Origin: Permianibacter sp046297695
Lineage (GTDB): Bacteria; Pseudomonadota; Gammaproteobacteria; Enterobacterales; Permianibacteraceae
Reading direction: 5' to 3'
Length of the DNA: 64,000 nt
Assembly: GCA_046297695.1 (NCBI GenBank)
Contig: JBKBHF010000004.1
Span: 1 to 64,000, forward strand
Shown: positions 9,040-17,774 of the stretch, one piece after another
Layout of the letters: every line of letters begins with the position of its first letter
How positions within the stretch are numbered: the first letter of the stretch is position 1
The notes under the pieces: model-generated
Database searches by the model: none
What the model was told of the DNA's origin: nothing
Seen by the model: only the letters and a program-made list of their open reading frames with translations
Position numbers and translations under genes: made by a program

Positions 9040-10005
9040 TCAGTCGCGGTAATGCGCGAGCGCGTGTTGCAGGCGCTCGCGCAGCTGCTGACGCAAAGCC
9101 GGGGGTGCCAGCACTTCGACCTGCTCGCCCCAGGCCAGGACATCGCGCAGCAGTTCGGTCGGATTGGCGTACGGCACCTTGAGCAACAAGCGGCCGTCGG
9201 CCAGCCACTGTTGTTCCTGATCCGGATGCCAGCGTTCGGCCTGCACCCAGCGCGCCGCTTCGGCGCTGAAGCAGAGTTCCGCCAGCGCCGTTGGCGTGCC
9301 GGAAAAAATGCCGAACGAGCGACTGAAATGGCTGTCGAGTTCGGTCTCCGGCAGATCAATGGCCGGCTGGCCGAGACGCTGACAGTCGCGCACAGCATCG
9401 AGTGCAAACGTGCGTAGCGCCTGGCGCGTGTGACACCAGCCGTCGAGATACCAGTTGTCGCGATAGAGCACCAGGCGCTGCGGCGACACCGTGCGCTGTT
9501 CGGCGCTGTCGCGCGAGCGGCTGTAATAGTCGAATTGCAGTTGCCGGCGCTGTTGCAGTGCCAGCACCAGCTCGGAAAAAAACGGCAACGGCGCCAGCCG
9601 CTGCCGGCTGCTGACCACCCGCAGGCGTCTGACGAAATCGCCGCCATCGACCGCGTCGTTTTTCAGCAACTGCTGCACTTTCTTGCGCAGCGCCGTGAAC
9701 TCACGCTCCATGACCCGGCTGCCGAGCGTGGCGAGGGCGTGGTCGAGCACCATCAGCGCCAGCAATTCCGGCTGGCCAAGCCAGGTGCCGGGCAACTCGA
9801 AACGCTGATCCGGCCGCGGCCGCCAGGCATAGCCGGCACGCGACGACGCGACGGGTGCGTCGTACTTGTTGCGGAATTCCGCGACCAGCCGTTTGATGGT
9901 AGCCGGATCGCATTCCAGCCGCTCTGCCAGCGTTTTCAGCGGCATCGGCTGGCGATGGCTCTCCAGCAGTTTTTGCAGCGCCCGAAAGCGCTCCCACTTG
10001 TCCAT
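9040..10005 (-). CDS. HTH-WYL transcriptional regulator
   Basis: A 321-residue regulator with an N-terminal winged HTH (MDKWERFRALQKLLE, then LAERLECDPATIKRLVAEFRNKY) and a WYL domain in the middle (LVLYRDNWYLDGWCHTR) followed by a WCX-type C-terminal domain. WYL domains bind nucleic acid or nucleotide ligands and control DNA-damage or defence genes in many bacteria. The start at 10005 has GGGAGCAGC upstream, better than the ATG 33 bases earlier. It converges on the chemoreceptor with a 6-base gap. Targets are unknown. It belongs to the chromosome outside the island and differs from the island's own WYL protein. Confidence 0.9.
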   Translation of the reverse strand: MDKWERFRALQKLLESHRQPMPLKTLAERLECDPATIKRLVAEFRNKYDAPVASSRAGYAWRPRPDQRFELPGTWLGQPELLALMVLDHALATLGSRVMEREFTALRKKVQQLLKNDAVDGGDFVRRLRVVSSRQRLAPLPFFSELVLALQQRRQLQFDYYSRSRDSAEQRTVSPQRLVLYRDNWYLDGWCHTRQALRTFALDAVRDCQRLGQPAIDLPETELDSHFSRSFGIFSGTPTALAELCFSAEAARWVQAERWHPDQEQQWLADGRLLLKVPYANPTELLRDVLAWGEQVEVLAPPALRQQLRERLQHALAHYRD

Positions 10006-10151
10006 GCTGCTCCCGTTGCCGTGGTGAACCTGAACCATTCAAGGCGCGTAGAATAGCGGCAGATGCCGGTGCAGTAGAATCCGGCAATGGCCACCGCCCT
10101 GGCAACAGATTGATCGCTGCGGGCCGGCACCACCCTGACAGGAGCACAATC

Positions 10152-10673
10152 ATGAAACACCTGCTGACCGGCGTACTGGCCGTCGTGTTGACGGTGACAC
10201 TGTCGTTGGCGCACGCCAGTGGCTTTGAAGGCGTGGCGGCGCCGGCATTCTCACTGCCGGATCAGCACGGCAAGACCCGCACGCTGGATGAATTCGCCGG
10301 CCGCTGGCTGGTGCTGTACTTCTACCCGAAGGACAACACCCCGGGCTGCACCACGGAAGCAAAAAACTTTGCCCGCGATTACGGCAAGTTCACCGCGACC
10401 AATACCGAAATCGTTGGCGTCAGCCTCGATGATGTCGCGTCGCACAAGGATTTTGCCGATACCGTCGGGGCGAAATTTCCGCTGCTCGCCGACACTGACA
10501 AACAGGCCGCGAAAGCCTACAAGGTGCTGACCTCGTTCGGCCCGGTCGATTACACCAAGCGGCAGACGTTTTTGATCAACCCGGAAGGACTGGTGGTGAA
10601 GCATTACACCGATGTCGATGCCGACGAACATTCGGCGCAACTGCTGGCGGATCTGGCCGTGTTGCAAAAATAA
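10152..10673 (+). CDS. Exported peroxiredoxin, PrxQ/BCP type
   Basis: A 173-residue thiol peroxidase with an N-terminal signal peptide (MKHLLTGVLAVVLTVTLSLA). The peroxidatic cysteine is in KDNTPGCTTEA, the family motif. This is the only cysteine in the protein, so it acts as a 1-Cys type that needs an outside thiol, unlike cytoplasmic BCP forms with a nearby resolving cysteine. Start ATG has CAGGAGCACAATC upstream. The gene stands alone between the divergent WYL gene and the convergent membrane-protein gene. Confidence 0.93.
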   Translation: MKHLLTGVLAVVLTVTLSLAHASGFEGVAAPAFSLPDQHGKTRTLDEFAGRWLVLYFYPKDNTPGCTTEAKNFARDYGKFTATNTEIVGVSLDDVASHKDFADTVGAKFPLLADTDKQAAKAYKVLTSFGPVDYTKRQTFLINPEGLVVKHYTDVDADEHSAQLLADLAVLQK

Positions 10674-10689
10674 CGCGATGTCCGCGCCA

Positions 10690-10825
10690 GACAAATCGTC
10701 TTCAGATAGCTGTCTCAGTCTCGTATGCCGTAACCCGTCGGCCAGCTCAGGGCAAACGGCATCGTTGACCGGCAGCGCAGCATGGCAGCTCGTGCTGAGC
10801 CTGCCGAAGCATGAACAGGCTACGG
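10690..10825. repeat. Dispersed repeat of the CTGAGC-CTGCCGAAGC type
   Basis: The stretch contains GTAACCCGTCGGCCAGCTCAGG and GTGCTGAGCCTGCCGAAGCATGAAC, which look like the two arms of a common intergenic repeat of proteobacteria. No gene is seen between 10674 and 10871. Confidence 0.5.
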
Positions 10826-10862
10826 GTCAGGGCCTACAGAGAAAGCAGCCTGATCAGCAACA

Positions 10863-10889
10863 AAAAGCCGGTCATTGACCGGCTTTTTT
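10863..10889. terminator. Bidirectional terminator
   Basis: AAAAAGCCGGTCA-TTGACCGGCTTTTTT: a strong hairpin with A/T tails on both sides, overlapping the stop codon of the membrane-protein gene ending at 10872. Confidence 0.85.
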
Positions 10890-12083
10890 GTTGCCCTCTT
10901 CGGCGGCAGGGCTGGCAACCGGCGGGCGTTCTGGCGCCGGTTCCAACTCCGGTTCTGGCGCAGTTTCTGCAGCGCCCTCCGGCTTGAGCTTCTCCGCAGG
11001 CAAATGCCGGATCGAGAGCACTTGCTCAAGCGGCACCACGTGCACCTCTTTTTTCTCATCATGCAGGAAGAGGTAGAGCGAATTGCCGGACAGGATGTGC
11101 CAGCGCCGCACCTCATCGGGTGACTCAGCCAAGCGCAACTCGGTGCGTGCCGGTCGAACCTCCTGCGTCCTCAAGTACGTTGTTTCCGCCATGAACCAGA
11201 CCACCACGAGAAACAGCGTGACCAGGTTCAGCAGCAGGTACATGTGCGCGGGTCGCTGGCTGAAACCCGCCAGCCACGGCAGCAGAACCGTCATTGCCAT
11301 GACGGCGACGACATAGAGCCGAATCAGGGTGATCTGCTCCGGCTGCACCGCATTGAGCAGCACCGGCATCAGCAGCAAGATGGCAAAGAACACCACCAGC
11401 ATCAGTAGCTGCATCAACCACTGGCTCGACAGCAGCCGCTGCAAGCTTTGCAGCCGGATGCGCGCGCGCGAGAACCATTGCACGACAACAGTCACGGCAA
11501 TCGAGATGAGCACCGGCACCAGACCTTCCATGCTGGCGGCAAGATAATCCGTGAGGCCAAAATAGTGGCTGACCGGCACGCCCAGCCGGCCCAGAAAAAT
11601 CACATTGAAAAACCAGCCACTGAACAGCAGCAAGCCGGACAAAATCGGCAACAACACCGGCAACTGCTGCACCAGATTGAGCTCGCTGTGCATGCTGTCG
11701 GCCTGCATGCGTTTACGCAGCCGACGCAGCTCGGATGTCGCCAGATTGGCAACCTGCAGCCCCGCCGCGCTGGCGTCGGCCTGCATCTGCAAATACAGGG
11801 TGCGCAGCGCCCCGCAACTCTGCTGCACCTCGTTGTCGGTACAGGCTTGTTGCCACAGCATCTGCGCCGCGGGTGTCGCGGAAAAGTCATCGTTGCCGGC
11901 TTCGAGCTGGCGCACCATGGTGTTCAACAACCGCAGTGCCGGCATGTCGTCGCGGGTGCGCTGCGGCTCCGGCAGATACGGCCACAACAGCAAAGCGAGC
12001 TGCTCGCGCCGGCGCATCCGCTCGGCATAGCGTTGCCAGTGCCGGGGATTGAACCATTGCCAGATCACGGCCAACCATTTCAT
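10872..12083 (-). CDS. Multi-pass membrane protein of unknown function
   Basis: A 403-residue protein with a cytoplasmic-looking, charged N-terminal part (about 1-145), then five or six hydrophobic segments between about 148 and 325 (for example VLLPILSGLLLFSGWFFNVIF and LLLNLVTLFLVVVWFM), and a C-terminal tail rich in Glu and Pro. I do not recognise the family. The start at 12083 is fixed by an ATGA overlap with the upstream gene, so the two are translationally coupled. The role may be envelope-related; nothing in the sequence says what it transports or senses. Confidence 0.75.
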   Translation of the reverse strand: MKWLAVIWQWFNPRHWQRYAERMRRREQLALLLWPYLPEPQRTRDDMPALRLLNTMVRQLEAGNDDFSATPAAQMLWQQACTDNEVQQSCGALRTLYLQMQADASAAGLQVANLATSELRRLRKRMQADSMHSELNLVQQLPVLLPILSGLLLFSGWFFNVIFLGRLGVPVSHYFGLTDYLAASMEGLVPVLISIAVTVVVQWFSRARIRLQSLQRLLSSQWLMQLLMLVVFFAILLLMPVLLNAVQPEQITLIRLYVVAVMAMTVLLPWLAGFSQRPAHMYLLLNLVTLFLVVVWFMAETTYLRTQEVRPARTELRLAESPDEVRRWHILSGNSLYLFLHDEKKEVHVVPLEQVLSIRHLPAEKLKPEGAAETAPEPELEPAPERPPVASPAAEEGNKKAGQ

Positions 12084-12562
12084 GTCTTTGTCGCCTGTTC
12101 CGTTTGCGCGGCAGTGTCCGAGGGTGGCTGCCACTGTACGAGAATTTGCCGCTCGCGCAACCATGATTGCGCCCACGCCAGCGTGGCGTCACGGCTGAAC
12201 GCTTGCCAGCGCGCGTCGACCGCCGGCTGCGAACGCAGCACATCCTGGAAGTGAAAGAACGCCCGCTGCCGCTGCAGTGCTGCCTGCAAACTGGCCCGCA
12301 ATGCCGGTTCGGTTTGTGCGCAGAACGCTTGCATGATCTGGAAGCCGAGCGCGGCCGGCGTCGACGGCAGACGCAGAAAACGCGCGGGCGTTTGCTGCAT
12401 GGCGCTGACGAAGGCCGGATCGTCCTCGACTTCGTCATCGGCAAACAGCGCACTGATTTGGTAAATCTCGCCAGTCTCGCAATCCAGCCAGCTTTCGACC
12501 TGCGGGCTGCGCTCCCGCAAGGCAGCCAGCAAATCATCGGCATTGATGGTGAGTGTTGGCAT
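12080..12562 (-). CDS. UPF0158-like protein
   Basis: A 160-residue soluble protein. The segment VESWLDCETGEIYQISAL followed by conserved aromatic and proline residues resembles the UPF0158 family, whose biochemical role is unknown. It overlaps the membrane-protein gene downstream by four bases. No catalytic motif is evident. The family call rests on general resemblance, so moderate confidence. Confidence 0.6.
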   Translation of the reverse strand: MPTLTINADDLLAALRERSPQVESWLDCETGEIYQISALFADDEVEDDPAFVSAMQQTPARFLRLPSTPAALGFQIMQAFCAQTEPALRASLQAALQRQRAFFHFQDVLRSQPAVDARWQAFSRDATLAWAQSWLRERQILVQWQPPSDTAAQTEQATKT

Positions 12563-12610
12563 CGGAATGAATCAGCTTGGTGGCCGGCACGTTGCGCTGC
12601 GGTTTCGTGG

Positions 12611-12628
12611 GAGCGGCTATAGCCGCTC
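12611..12628. repeat. REP-like palindrome GAGCGGCTATAGCCGCTC
   Basis: Perfect 18-bp palindrome in the form GTGG-GAGCGGCTATAGCCGCTC-CGAC. Palindromes of this type recur between genes in pseudomonads and relatives. Confidence 0.75.
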
Positions 12629-12650
12629 CGACAAAGCGAAAAAACCTTAA

Positions 12651-12681
12651 CAAAAAAGGCGCCGTAGCGCCCTTTTTGTTT
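12651..12681 (-). terminator. Terminator of pnp
   Basis: On the minus strand a GGGCGC-TACG-GCGCC hairpin is followed by TTTTTT, just after the pnp stop codon. Confidence 0.8.
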
Positions 12682-12695
12682 TGTTGGTAATCCGC

Positions 12696-14795
12696 TTACG
12701 CGTTGTTGCCTTCGAGCAGCGCTTTCATCGACAGACGGATTTTGCCGTCTTTGCCGACCTCCAGCACTTTGACTTTGACGATCTGACCTTCTTTCAGATG
12801 ATCACGGACGTTCTCGACGCGCTGGCTGGTGATCTGGCTGATGTGGACCAGACCGTCCTTGCCCGGAGCGATGTTGACGAACGCGCCGAAGTCGGCGATG
12901 CGGACCACCGGACCTTCGAAGATCTGGCCTTCTTCGACATCCGAAGTGATCGCCTTGATGCGCTCGATGGCGTCTTTGGCCTGCTCACCGGAAACGGCGG
13001 CGATGCGGATGGTGCCGTCGTCAGCGATGTCGATGCTGGTGCCGGTCTGCTCGGTGATGCTGCGAATGACCGTGCCGCCTTTGCCGATGACTTCGCGGAT
13101 TTTTTCCGGATCGATCTTGATGGTGGTGATGCGCGGGGCGAACTGGGAAATGTCGCTACGGGCTTCGCTGATCGCCTGGTTCATCACGCTCAGGATGTGC
13201 AGCCGGCCGCCCTTGGCCTGGTGCAGCGCGGTTTCCATGATCTCTTTGGTGATACCGTCGATTTTGATATCCATCTGCAGCGCAGTGATACCGTTGGCGC
13301 TACCGGCAACTTTGAAATCCATATCGCCGAGGTGATCTTCGTCACCGAGAATGTCGGACAGCACGACGAAGCGGTCGCCTTCCTTGACCAGCCCCATCGC
13401 GATACCGGCGACCGGAGCCTTGATCGGCACACCGGCGTCCATCAGCGCGAGGCTCGAACCGCAGACCGAGGCCATCGACGACGAACCGTTCGATTCGGTG
13501 ATTTCCGAGACGACACGGACCGAGTACGGGAACTGCTCGAAGCTCGGCATCATCGCGGCAACGCCGCGCTTGGCGAGGCGGCCGTGGCCGATTTCGCGGC
13601 GCTTCGGACCGGCCATCATGCCGGTTTCACCGACCGAGAACGGCGGGAAGTTGTAGTTGAACATGAACAGCTCTTTCGACTCGCCCATCGGGCTGTCGAT
13701 GATCTGGGCATCCTTTTCGGTGCCGAGGGTGACGGCAACAATGGCCTGGGTTTCGCCACGGGTGAACAGTGCCGAACCGTGCGCACGCGGCAGCACGCCA
13801 CCGGCGCTGACCGAAATCGCGCGGATCATGTCGTGATCACGGCCGTCGATGCGCGGGGCGCCCGACAGGATGCGATCACGGACGGTGCGGTATTCGATGT
13901 CACCGAAGATTTTCTTCACGGCGTCAGCGCTCGGCGCGCCTTCTTCGCCAGTGGCGAGCTTGGCGACAACGGCATCACGCAGCGCACCGACAGCGGCATA
14001 ACGCTGCTGCTTGTCGGCGATCTGGTAAGCAGCGGTCAGGCCGGTTTGCACTTCGGCCTTGATGGTGTTGATCAACGCGGTGTTCGGTTCCGGCGCTTTC
14101 CAATCCCACTTCGGCTTGCCGGCCTCGGCAGCAAATTCCTTGATGGCGCGGATGGCGACTTGCTGGGCCTGGTGCCCGAACATGACGGCACCGAGCATGA
14201 CCGCTTCGGACAGCTCGTCGGCTTCCGATTCAACCATCAAGACGGCGGTTTCGGTGCCGGCGACCACCAGATCCAGTTTCGATTCTTTCAGCTGCTTGTT
14301 GCTCGGGTTGAGCAGGTACTGGCCGTCTTTGTAACCGACGCGGGCAGCGCCGATCGGGCCCATGAACGGCACGCCGGACAAGGCCAGCGCCGCCGAAGCA
14401 CCGATCATCGCCGGAATGTCCGGGGTCACGTCCGGGTTGATCGACATCACGGTGGCGATGATCTGGATTTCGTTCAGGAAGCCTTCCGGGAACAGCGGGC
14501 GGATCGGCCGGTCGATCAGGCGCGAGACCAGCGTTTCGTTTTCGGTCGGGCGGCCTTCACGCTTCTGGAAACCACCGGGGATACGGCCACCGGCGTAGAA
14601 TTTTTCCTGGTAATGCACGGTCAGCGGGAAGAAATCTTTCTTCGGGTCGGCTTCGGTCTTGGCGACCGCAGTGACGAGGACGACGGTGTCGTTGACGTTG
14701 ACGACGACGGCGCCGGTGGCCTGACGGGCGATCGCGCCGGTCTCGAGGGTCACGCGGTGTTCGCCGTACTGGAAGCTCTTGCTAATCGGATTCAC
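12696..14795 (-). CDS. pnp: Polyribonucleotide nucleotidyltransferase (PNPase)
   Basis: PNPase degrades RNA 3'-to-5' by phosphorolysis as a trimer and is part of the RNA degradosome. The 699-residue frame has two RNase PH-like domains, a KH domain (IREVIGKGGTVIRSITEQT) and a C-terminal S1 domain (GFVNIAPGKDGLVHISQI region). The start codon is GTG at 14795, preceded by GAGAGGAAAAGATAA; there is no better in-frame ATG close by. It lies downstream of rpsO in the usual order. pnp is commonly self-regulated through its leader, and the intergenic region here has hairpins that could serve this. Confidence 0.98.
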   Translation of the reverse strand: MNPISKSFQYGEHRVTLETGAIARQATGAVVVNVNDTVVLVTAVAKTEADPKKDFFPLTVHYQEKFYAGGRIPGGFQKREGRPTENETLVSRLIDRPIRPLFPEGFLNEIQIIATVMSINPDVTPDIPAMIGASAALALSGVPFMGPIGAARVGYKDGQYLLNPSNKQLKESKLDLVVAGTETAVLMVESEADELSEAVMLGAVMFGHQAQQVAIRAIKEFAAEAGKPKWDWKAPEPNTALINTIKAEVQTGLTAAYQIADKQQRYAAVGALRDAVVAKLATGEEGAPSADAVKKIFGDIEYRTVRDRILSGAPRIDGRDHDMIRAISVSAGGVLPRAHGSALFTRGETQAIVAVTLGTEKDAQIIDSPMGESKELFMFNYNFPPFSVGETGMMAGPKRREIGHGRLAKRGVAAMMPSFEQFPYSVRVVSEITESNGSSSMASVCGSSLALMDAGVPIKAPVAGIAMGLVKEGDRFVVLSDILGDEDHLGDMDFKVAGSANGITALQMDIKIDGITKEIMETALHQAKGGRLHILSVMNQAISEARSDISQFAPRITTIKIDPEKIREVIGKGGTVIRSITEQTGTSIDIADDGTIRIAAVSGEQAKDAIERIKAITSDVEEGQIFEGPVVRIADFGAFVNIAPGKDGLVHISQITSQRVENVRDHLKEGQIVKVKVLEVGKDGKIRLSMKALLEGNNA

Positions 14796-14962
14796 TTATC
14801 TTTTCCTCTCTCTTGCCTGTCTTTACACATATCAGTCAGTGATTTGCGCGCGCGATCCTACGCTTTGAGGCCATGAATTGCACGCAAATTGGTACCCTCG
14901 CCGGGGCTTTGGATGGCCAAAAGCCCGAACCCGATGGGTGACCGGTAAACGCCAGAAACGAC

Positions 14963-14984
14963 AAAGCCCCGCCTGAGCGGGGCT
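14963..14984 (-). terminator. rpsO-pnp intergenic hairpin
   Basis: AGCCCCGCT-CAGG-CGGGGCTTTGT on the minus strand. It has only a short T tail, so it may be a leaky terminator or an RNA-processing hairpin between rpsO and pnp. Confidence 0.65.
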
Positions 14985-15021
14985 GTGTCGAAAATACTTG
15001 CCTGACCCTGACAATGCGCGC

Positions 15022-15291
15022 TTAGCGGCGCAGGTTCAGACGCTCGATCAACGCGCTGTAACGCTCCGGGCTCTTGCTCTTCAGGTAGTCCAGCAGGGTG
15101 CGGCGCTGGCTGACCAGACGCAGCAGGCCACGACGGCTGTGGTGGTCTTTGCTGTGGGTCTGGAAGTGACCTTGCAAGTCATTGATGCGGGCGGTCAGCA
15201 GGGCGACCTGGACCTCCGGCGAGCCGGTATCGTTCTTGCCGCGGCCGAAATCGGCGACGATTTTCGCGGTTTGCTCATGGGTTAGTGACAT
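15022..15291 (-). CDS. rpsO: 30S ribosomal protein S15
   Basis: S15 binds 16S rRNA early in 30S assembly. The 89-residue frame from the ATG at 15291 has the full family sequence, including GSPEVQVALLTARINDLQ, HHSRRGLLRLVSQRR and the closing IERLNLRR. Length is exactly that of the family. It starts an rpsO-pnp pair. The spacer at 15292-15498 to the divergent sigma-factor gene holds no other gene. Confidence 0.98.
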   Translation of the reverse strand: MSLTHEQTAKIVADFGRGKNDTGSPEVQVALLTARINDLQGHFQTHSKDHHSRRGLLRLVSQRRTLLDYLKSKSPERYSALIERLNLRR

Positions 15292-15498
15292 GACGTACTC
15301 CAATTTTCTGGGGCGCTTGGCCCTGTTCAACACACCGCCGGACCGCTCACTAATGCAGAGCCGGCGAAGAGGCGCGCGATCTTACCGATCGGCGCCGGCA
15401 AAGCCAAGGTAAATCGCGCGCCGGACCGGCAATTGGCAGCCACCGGCCCGGCCTGTTACAAAGGCGGCGTGTACCGAACGAGCCCGACGGCAAACCCG

Positions 15499-16101
15499 AT
15501 GGAAGCGAATGAACAGCTGGCGCTGCTGCGCCGGCAGGACAAGCCGGCCTTTGCCGCACTCGTGCGGCAGTACCACGGACCGCTCAAGGCGGTGGCCCGG
15601 GCGCTGGTCGGCCCGGCTGAGGCGGAAGAGGTGGTGCAGGATGCCTGGCTCAGCGCCTGGCGGGCGCTGCCGCAGTTCGAAGGCCGCGCCAGCCTCAAGA
15701 CCTGGCTGACCCGGATTGTGCTCAACGCCGGCTACAACCGGCTGCGCCGGCGTAACGAAACGCTGTCGCTGGACCAGATCGCCGGCGAGCACCCCAGCTT
15801 CTGGGACCGCTTCGAAGCCGACGACGGCCACTGGCAACAGCCGCCGCTCGGCTGGCGCTCGGACCGGCCGGACGGCCTGCTCGAACAACGCGAACTCGGC
15901 GACTGCCTGCAGCTGAACCTGGACCGGCTGCCGGCGCTGCAACAGGCCGTGTTCACGCTGCGTCATGTTCAGGACATGGAACCGGAGGCCATTTGTAACG
16001 TGCTGAACATCAGCGCCTCCAATGTCCGGGTGCTGCTGCACCGGGCCCGGCTGAAACTGTTTCAGGTGGTCGAGCACTATCAGGAGACCGGCGAATGCTG
16101 A
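15499..16101 (+). CDS. ECF-family RNA polymerase sigma factor
   Basis: A 200-residue extracytoplasmic-function sigma factor. Region 2 is visible in FAALVRQYHGPLKAVARAL and AEEVVQDAWLSAWRALPQF, region 4 in LPALQQAVFTLRHVQDMEP and NISASNVRVLLHRARL. No strong ribosome site marks the start; the ATG at 15499 fits the homologous N-terminus, but a GTG at 15469 is possible. Its stop overlaps the next gene, a small zinc-finger protein, the usual anti-sigma partner. The regulon is unknown. Confidence 0.92.
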   Translation: MEANEQLALLRRQDKPAFAALVRQYHGPLKAVARALVGPAEAEEVVQDAWLSAWRALPQFEGRASLKTWLTRIVLNAGYNRLRRRNETLSLDQIAGEHPSFWDRFEADDGHWQQPPLGWRSDRPDGLLEQRELGDCLQLNLDRLPALQQAVFTLRHVQDMEPEAICNVLNISASNVRVLLHRARLKLFQVVEHYQETGEC

Positions 16102-16331
16102 GTTGCAAAGACATCACCCAGCGTGCCGGCGCCTGGACCGATCGCGAGCTGAGCTGGCGGGAACGATTGGCGGTGCGCCTGCATCTGCTGCTCTGCAGCC
16201 TGTGCCGGCGTTTTTTGCGGCAGTACCGGCTGGCAGCGGACACCGCCGCGACGCAAGCCTGCCGGCACCCGCCCGGCGAAGTCGAGCAGGTACTGGCACA
16301 TATCGACCGGCAGGAACCGCCGACGTCCTGA
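16095..16331 (+). CDS. Small zinc-finger anti-sigma factor (ZAS domain)
   Basis: A 78-residue protein beginning inside the sigma-factor gene (seven-base ATGCTGA overlap). It holds the HxxxCxxC zinc motif of ZAS anti-sigma domains in LHLLLCSLCRRFLRQY. There is no membrane segment, so unlike many anti-sigma factors it should be soluble. It probably binds the neighbouring sigma factor and releases it on oxidative or metal stress, as similar pairs do; the trigger is inference. Confidence 0.82.
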   Translation: MLSCKDITQRAGAWTDRELSWRERLAVRLHLLLCSLCRRFLRQYRLAADTAATQACRHPPGEVEQVLAHIDRQEPPTS

Positions 16332-16364
16332 GCGCGCGCCCGGGCAATCGACGCCGCCAAAAAC

Positions 16365-16391
16365 AAAACGGCCCGCATAAGCGGGCCGTTT
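16365..16391. terminator. Bidirectional terminator
   Basis: AAAACGGCCCGC-ATAA-GCGGGCCGTTT lies between the convergent anti-sigma and cold-shock genes. Confidence 0.85.
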
Positions 16392-16409
16392 GGCTCAAGT
16401 CGGAACGAC

Positions 16410-16622
16410 TCAGGCGATTTTGCGAATGGCCGACGCCTGCAGGCCTTTCTGGCCTTGCTTGACGACGAATTCAACTTTCTCTTTTTCGGCCAGGGTCTTG
16501 AAGCCACTGCCCTGGATTTCCGAGAAGTGGGCGAACAGATCGGCGCTGCCGTCGTCCGGGGTGATGAAGCCGAAGCCTTTGGCTTCGTTGAACCATTTGA
16601 CGGTGCCGGTTTTGGTCGACAT
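16410..16622 (-). CDS. Cold-shock domain protein (CspA family)
   Basis: A 70-residue nucleic-acid chaperone with the RNA-binding motifs KGFGFI (RNP1) and DLFAHFS (RNP2, usually DVFVHFS). It starts at 16622 with MSTKTGTVKWFNEAKG. Upstream to 16865 there is a 240-base stretch without a gene that would be its 5' leader; many csp genes have long structured leaders that control translation in the cold. Which csp paralogue this is cannot be told. Confidence 0.95.
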   Translation of the reverse strand: MSTKTGTVKWFNEAKGFGFITPDDGSADLFAHFSEIQGSGFKTLAEKEKVEFVVKQGQKGLQASAIRKIA

Positions 16623-16865
16623 GTGATGCTTTTCCTACTGGATAATCTAAACAATTCAGGCAGTTGCCTGAGGCCGCACGGTTTCGCCAGGTAGTGACGA
16701 GGTGTTCAGGGAGGGGGGCCGGAACCGGCACGACTCGGAATGAAGCACAAGACTGCTACATGACGTGAACACATGCAGGTGCCACCCTACAGGGAAAGCC
16801 GGGGGCTGTCGAACGTTTTTCGCACAATCGTGTGCGGCAAGACGGCGGCAGCCGGGGTTGCCGGC

Positions 16866-17774
16866 TCAATCGGCAGCAAAGTCGACGTCGTCTGCCTGCG
16901 CACGCGGATCGCCCAGCGGCTCCAGGTGTATGTCCAGACACAATTCCGGCAGGACCCGGCGCGCCGCCGCTTCGACCTCTTCGGCCAGATCGTGGGCGCG
17001 TCGAATGCTCCAGTCGTCCGGCACCAGCACGTGCACGGTCGCGAACGCCAGTCGCCCGGCCTGTCGGTGTCGCAAGGCGTGCCATTGCAGCGGCGCCGGC
17101 AGCTGAGTGTTCAGCACCTGAACGAGCTTGTCGTGGTCGGCCGCAATCATCGCCTCATCCATGAGCCCGGCGACCGCCCGGCGCAGCAGCGTGAAGGCCG
17201 TCAACAGGATATGAACGGCGACCAGTCCGGCAATGGCGGGATCCAGCCACCACCAGCCGGTGAGTGCAGCCGCGGCAACGCCGACCAACACCCCGACCGA
17301 CGTCCAGACATCGGTCAGCAGATGATGGCCGTCCGCCTCGAGCGTCAGCGAACGCTCCTGCTTGCCGACCCGGATCAGCAACAATCCGACCGCCAGATTC
17401 AGCAGTGACGCCAGCGCGGCGAAGAGCAAACCAAAACCGATGTCGTGCAACGGTTGCGGCGTCAATGCCCGCTCGATGGCCAGCGCGCCGATGGCGAAAG
17501 CCGCCAGCAAAATCAGCGCCCCCTCAAAGCCACCGGCGAAATAATCGATCTTGCCGTGGCCGTGATGGTGATTGGCGTCAGCTGGCCGCGCCGCCACCCG
17601 CAGCGCAACCACGGCAAAGCTCGCTGCCAGCAGGTTGACACTGGCTTCGGCCGCATCCGACAGCAAACCGACCGAATCGGTCCACCACCAGGCGACCAAT
17701 TTCAGTGCCATCGTCACCAGTGCAGCGGCAACGGAAAGCCAGGCGTAACGTTGCAGGGAGTGGCTGCCGGTCAT
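16866..17774 (-). CDS. Cation diffusion facilitator (CDF) family metal transporter
   Basis: A 302-residue CDF transporter that exports divalent metal (Zn, Fe, Mn, Co or similar) in exchange for protons. About six membrane segments precede a cytoplasmic C-terminal domain. Metal-site residues are seen in LLSDAAEASVN and ADGHHLLTDVWTS, and a His-rich loop HHHGHGK links helices. The first site keeps SD but has Glu-Ala where some members have other residues, so I cannot assign the metal. It begins in an ATGA overlap with the upstream gene. Confidence 0.93.
   Translation of the reverse strand: MTGSHSLQRYAWLSVAAALVTMALKLVAWWWTDSVGLLSDAAEASVNLLAASFAVVALRVAARPADANHHHGHGKIDYFAGGFEGALILLAAFAIGALAIERALTPQPLHDIGFGLLFAALASLLNLAVGLLLIRVGKQERSLTLEADGHHLLTDVWTSVGVLVGVAAAALTGWWWLDPAIAGLVAVHILLTAFTLLRRAVAGLMDEAMIAADHDKLVQVLNTQLPAPLQWHALRHRQAGRLAFATVHVLVPDDWSIRRAHDLAEEVEAAARRVLPELCLDIHLEPLGDPRAQADDVDFAAD

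Noticed and set aside
12681..14876. Open frame of 731 codons on the plus strand opposite pnp
   Set aside because: It lies entirely against pnp, is Asp/Val/Ala-rich in the way antisense frames of GC-rich genes are, and shows no family motif.
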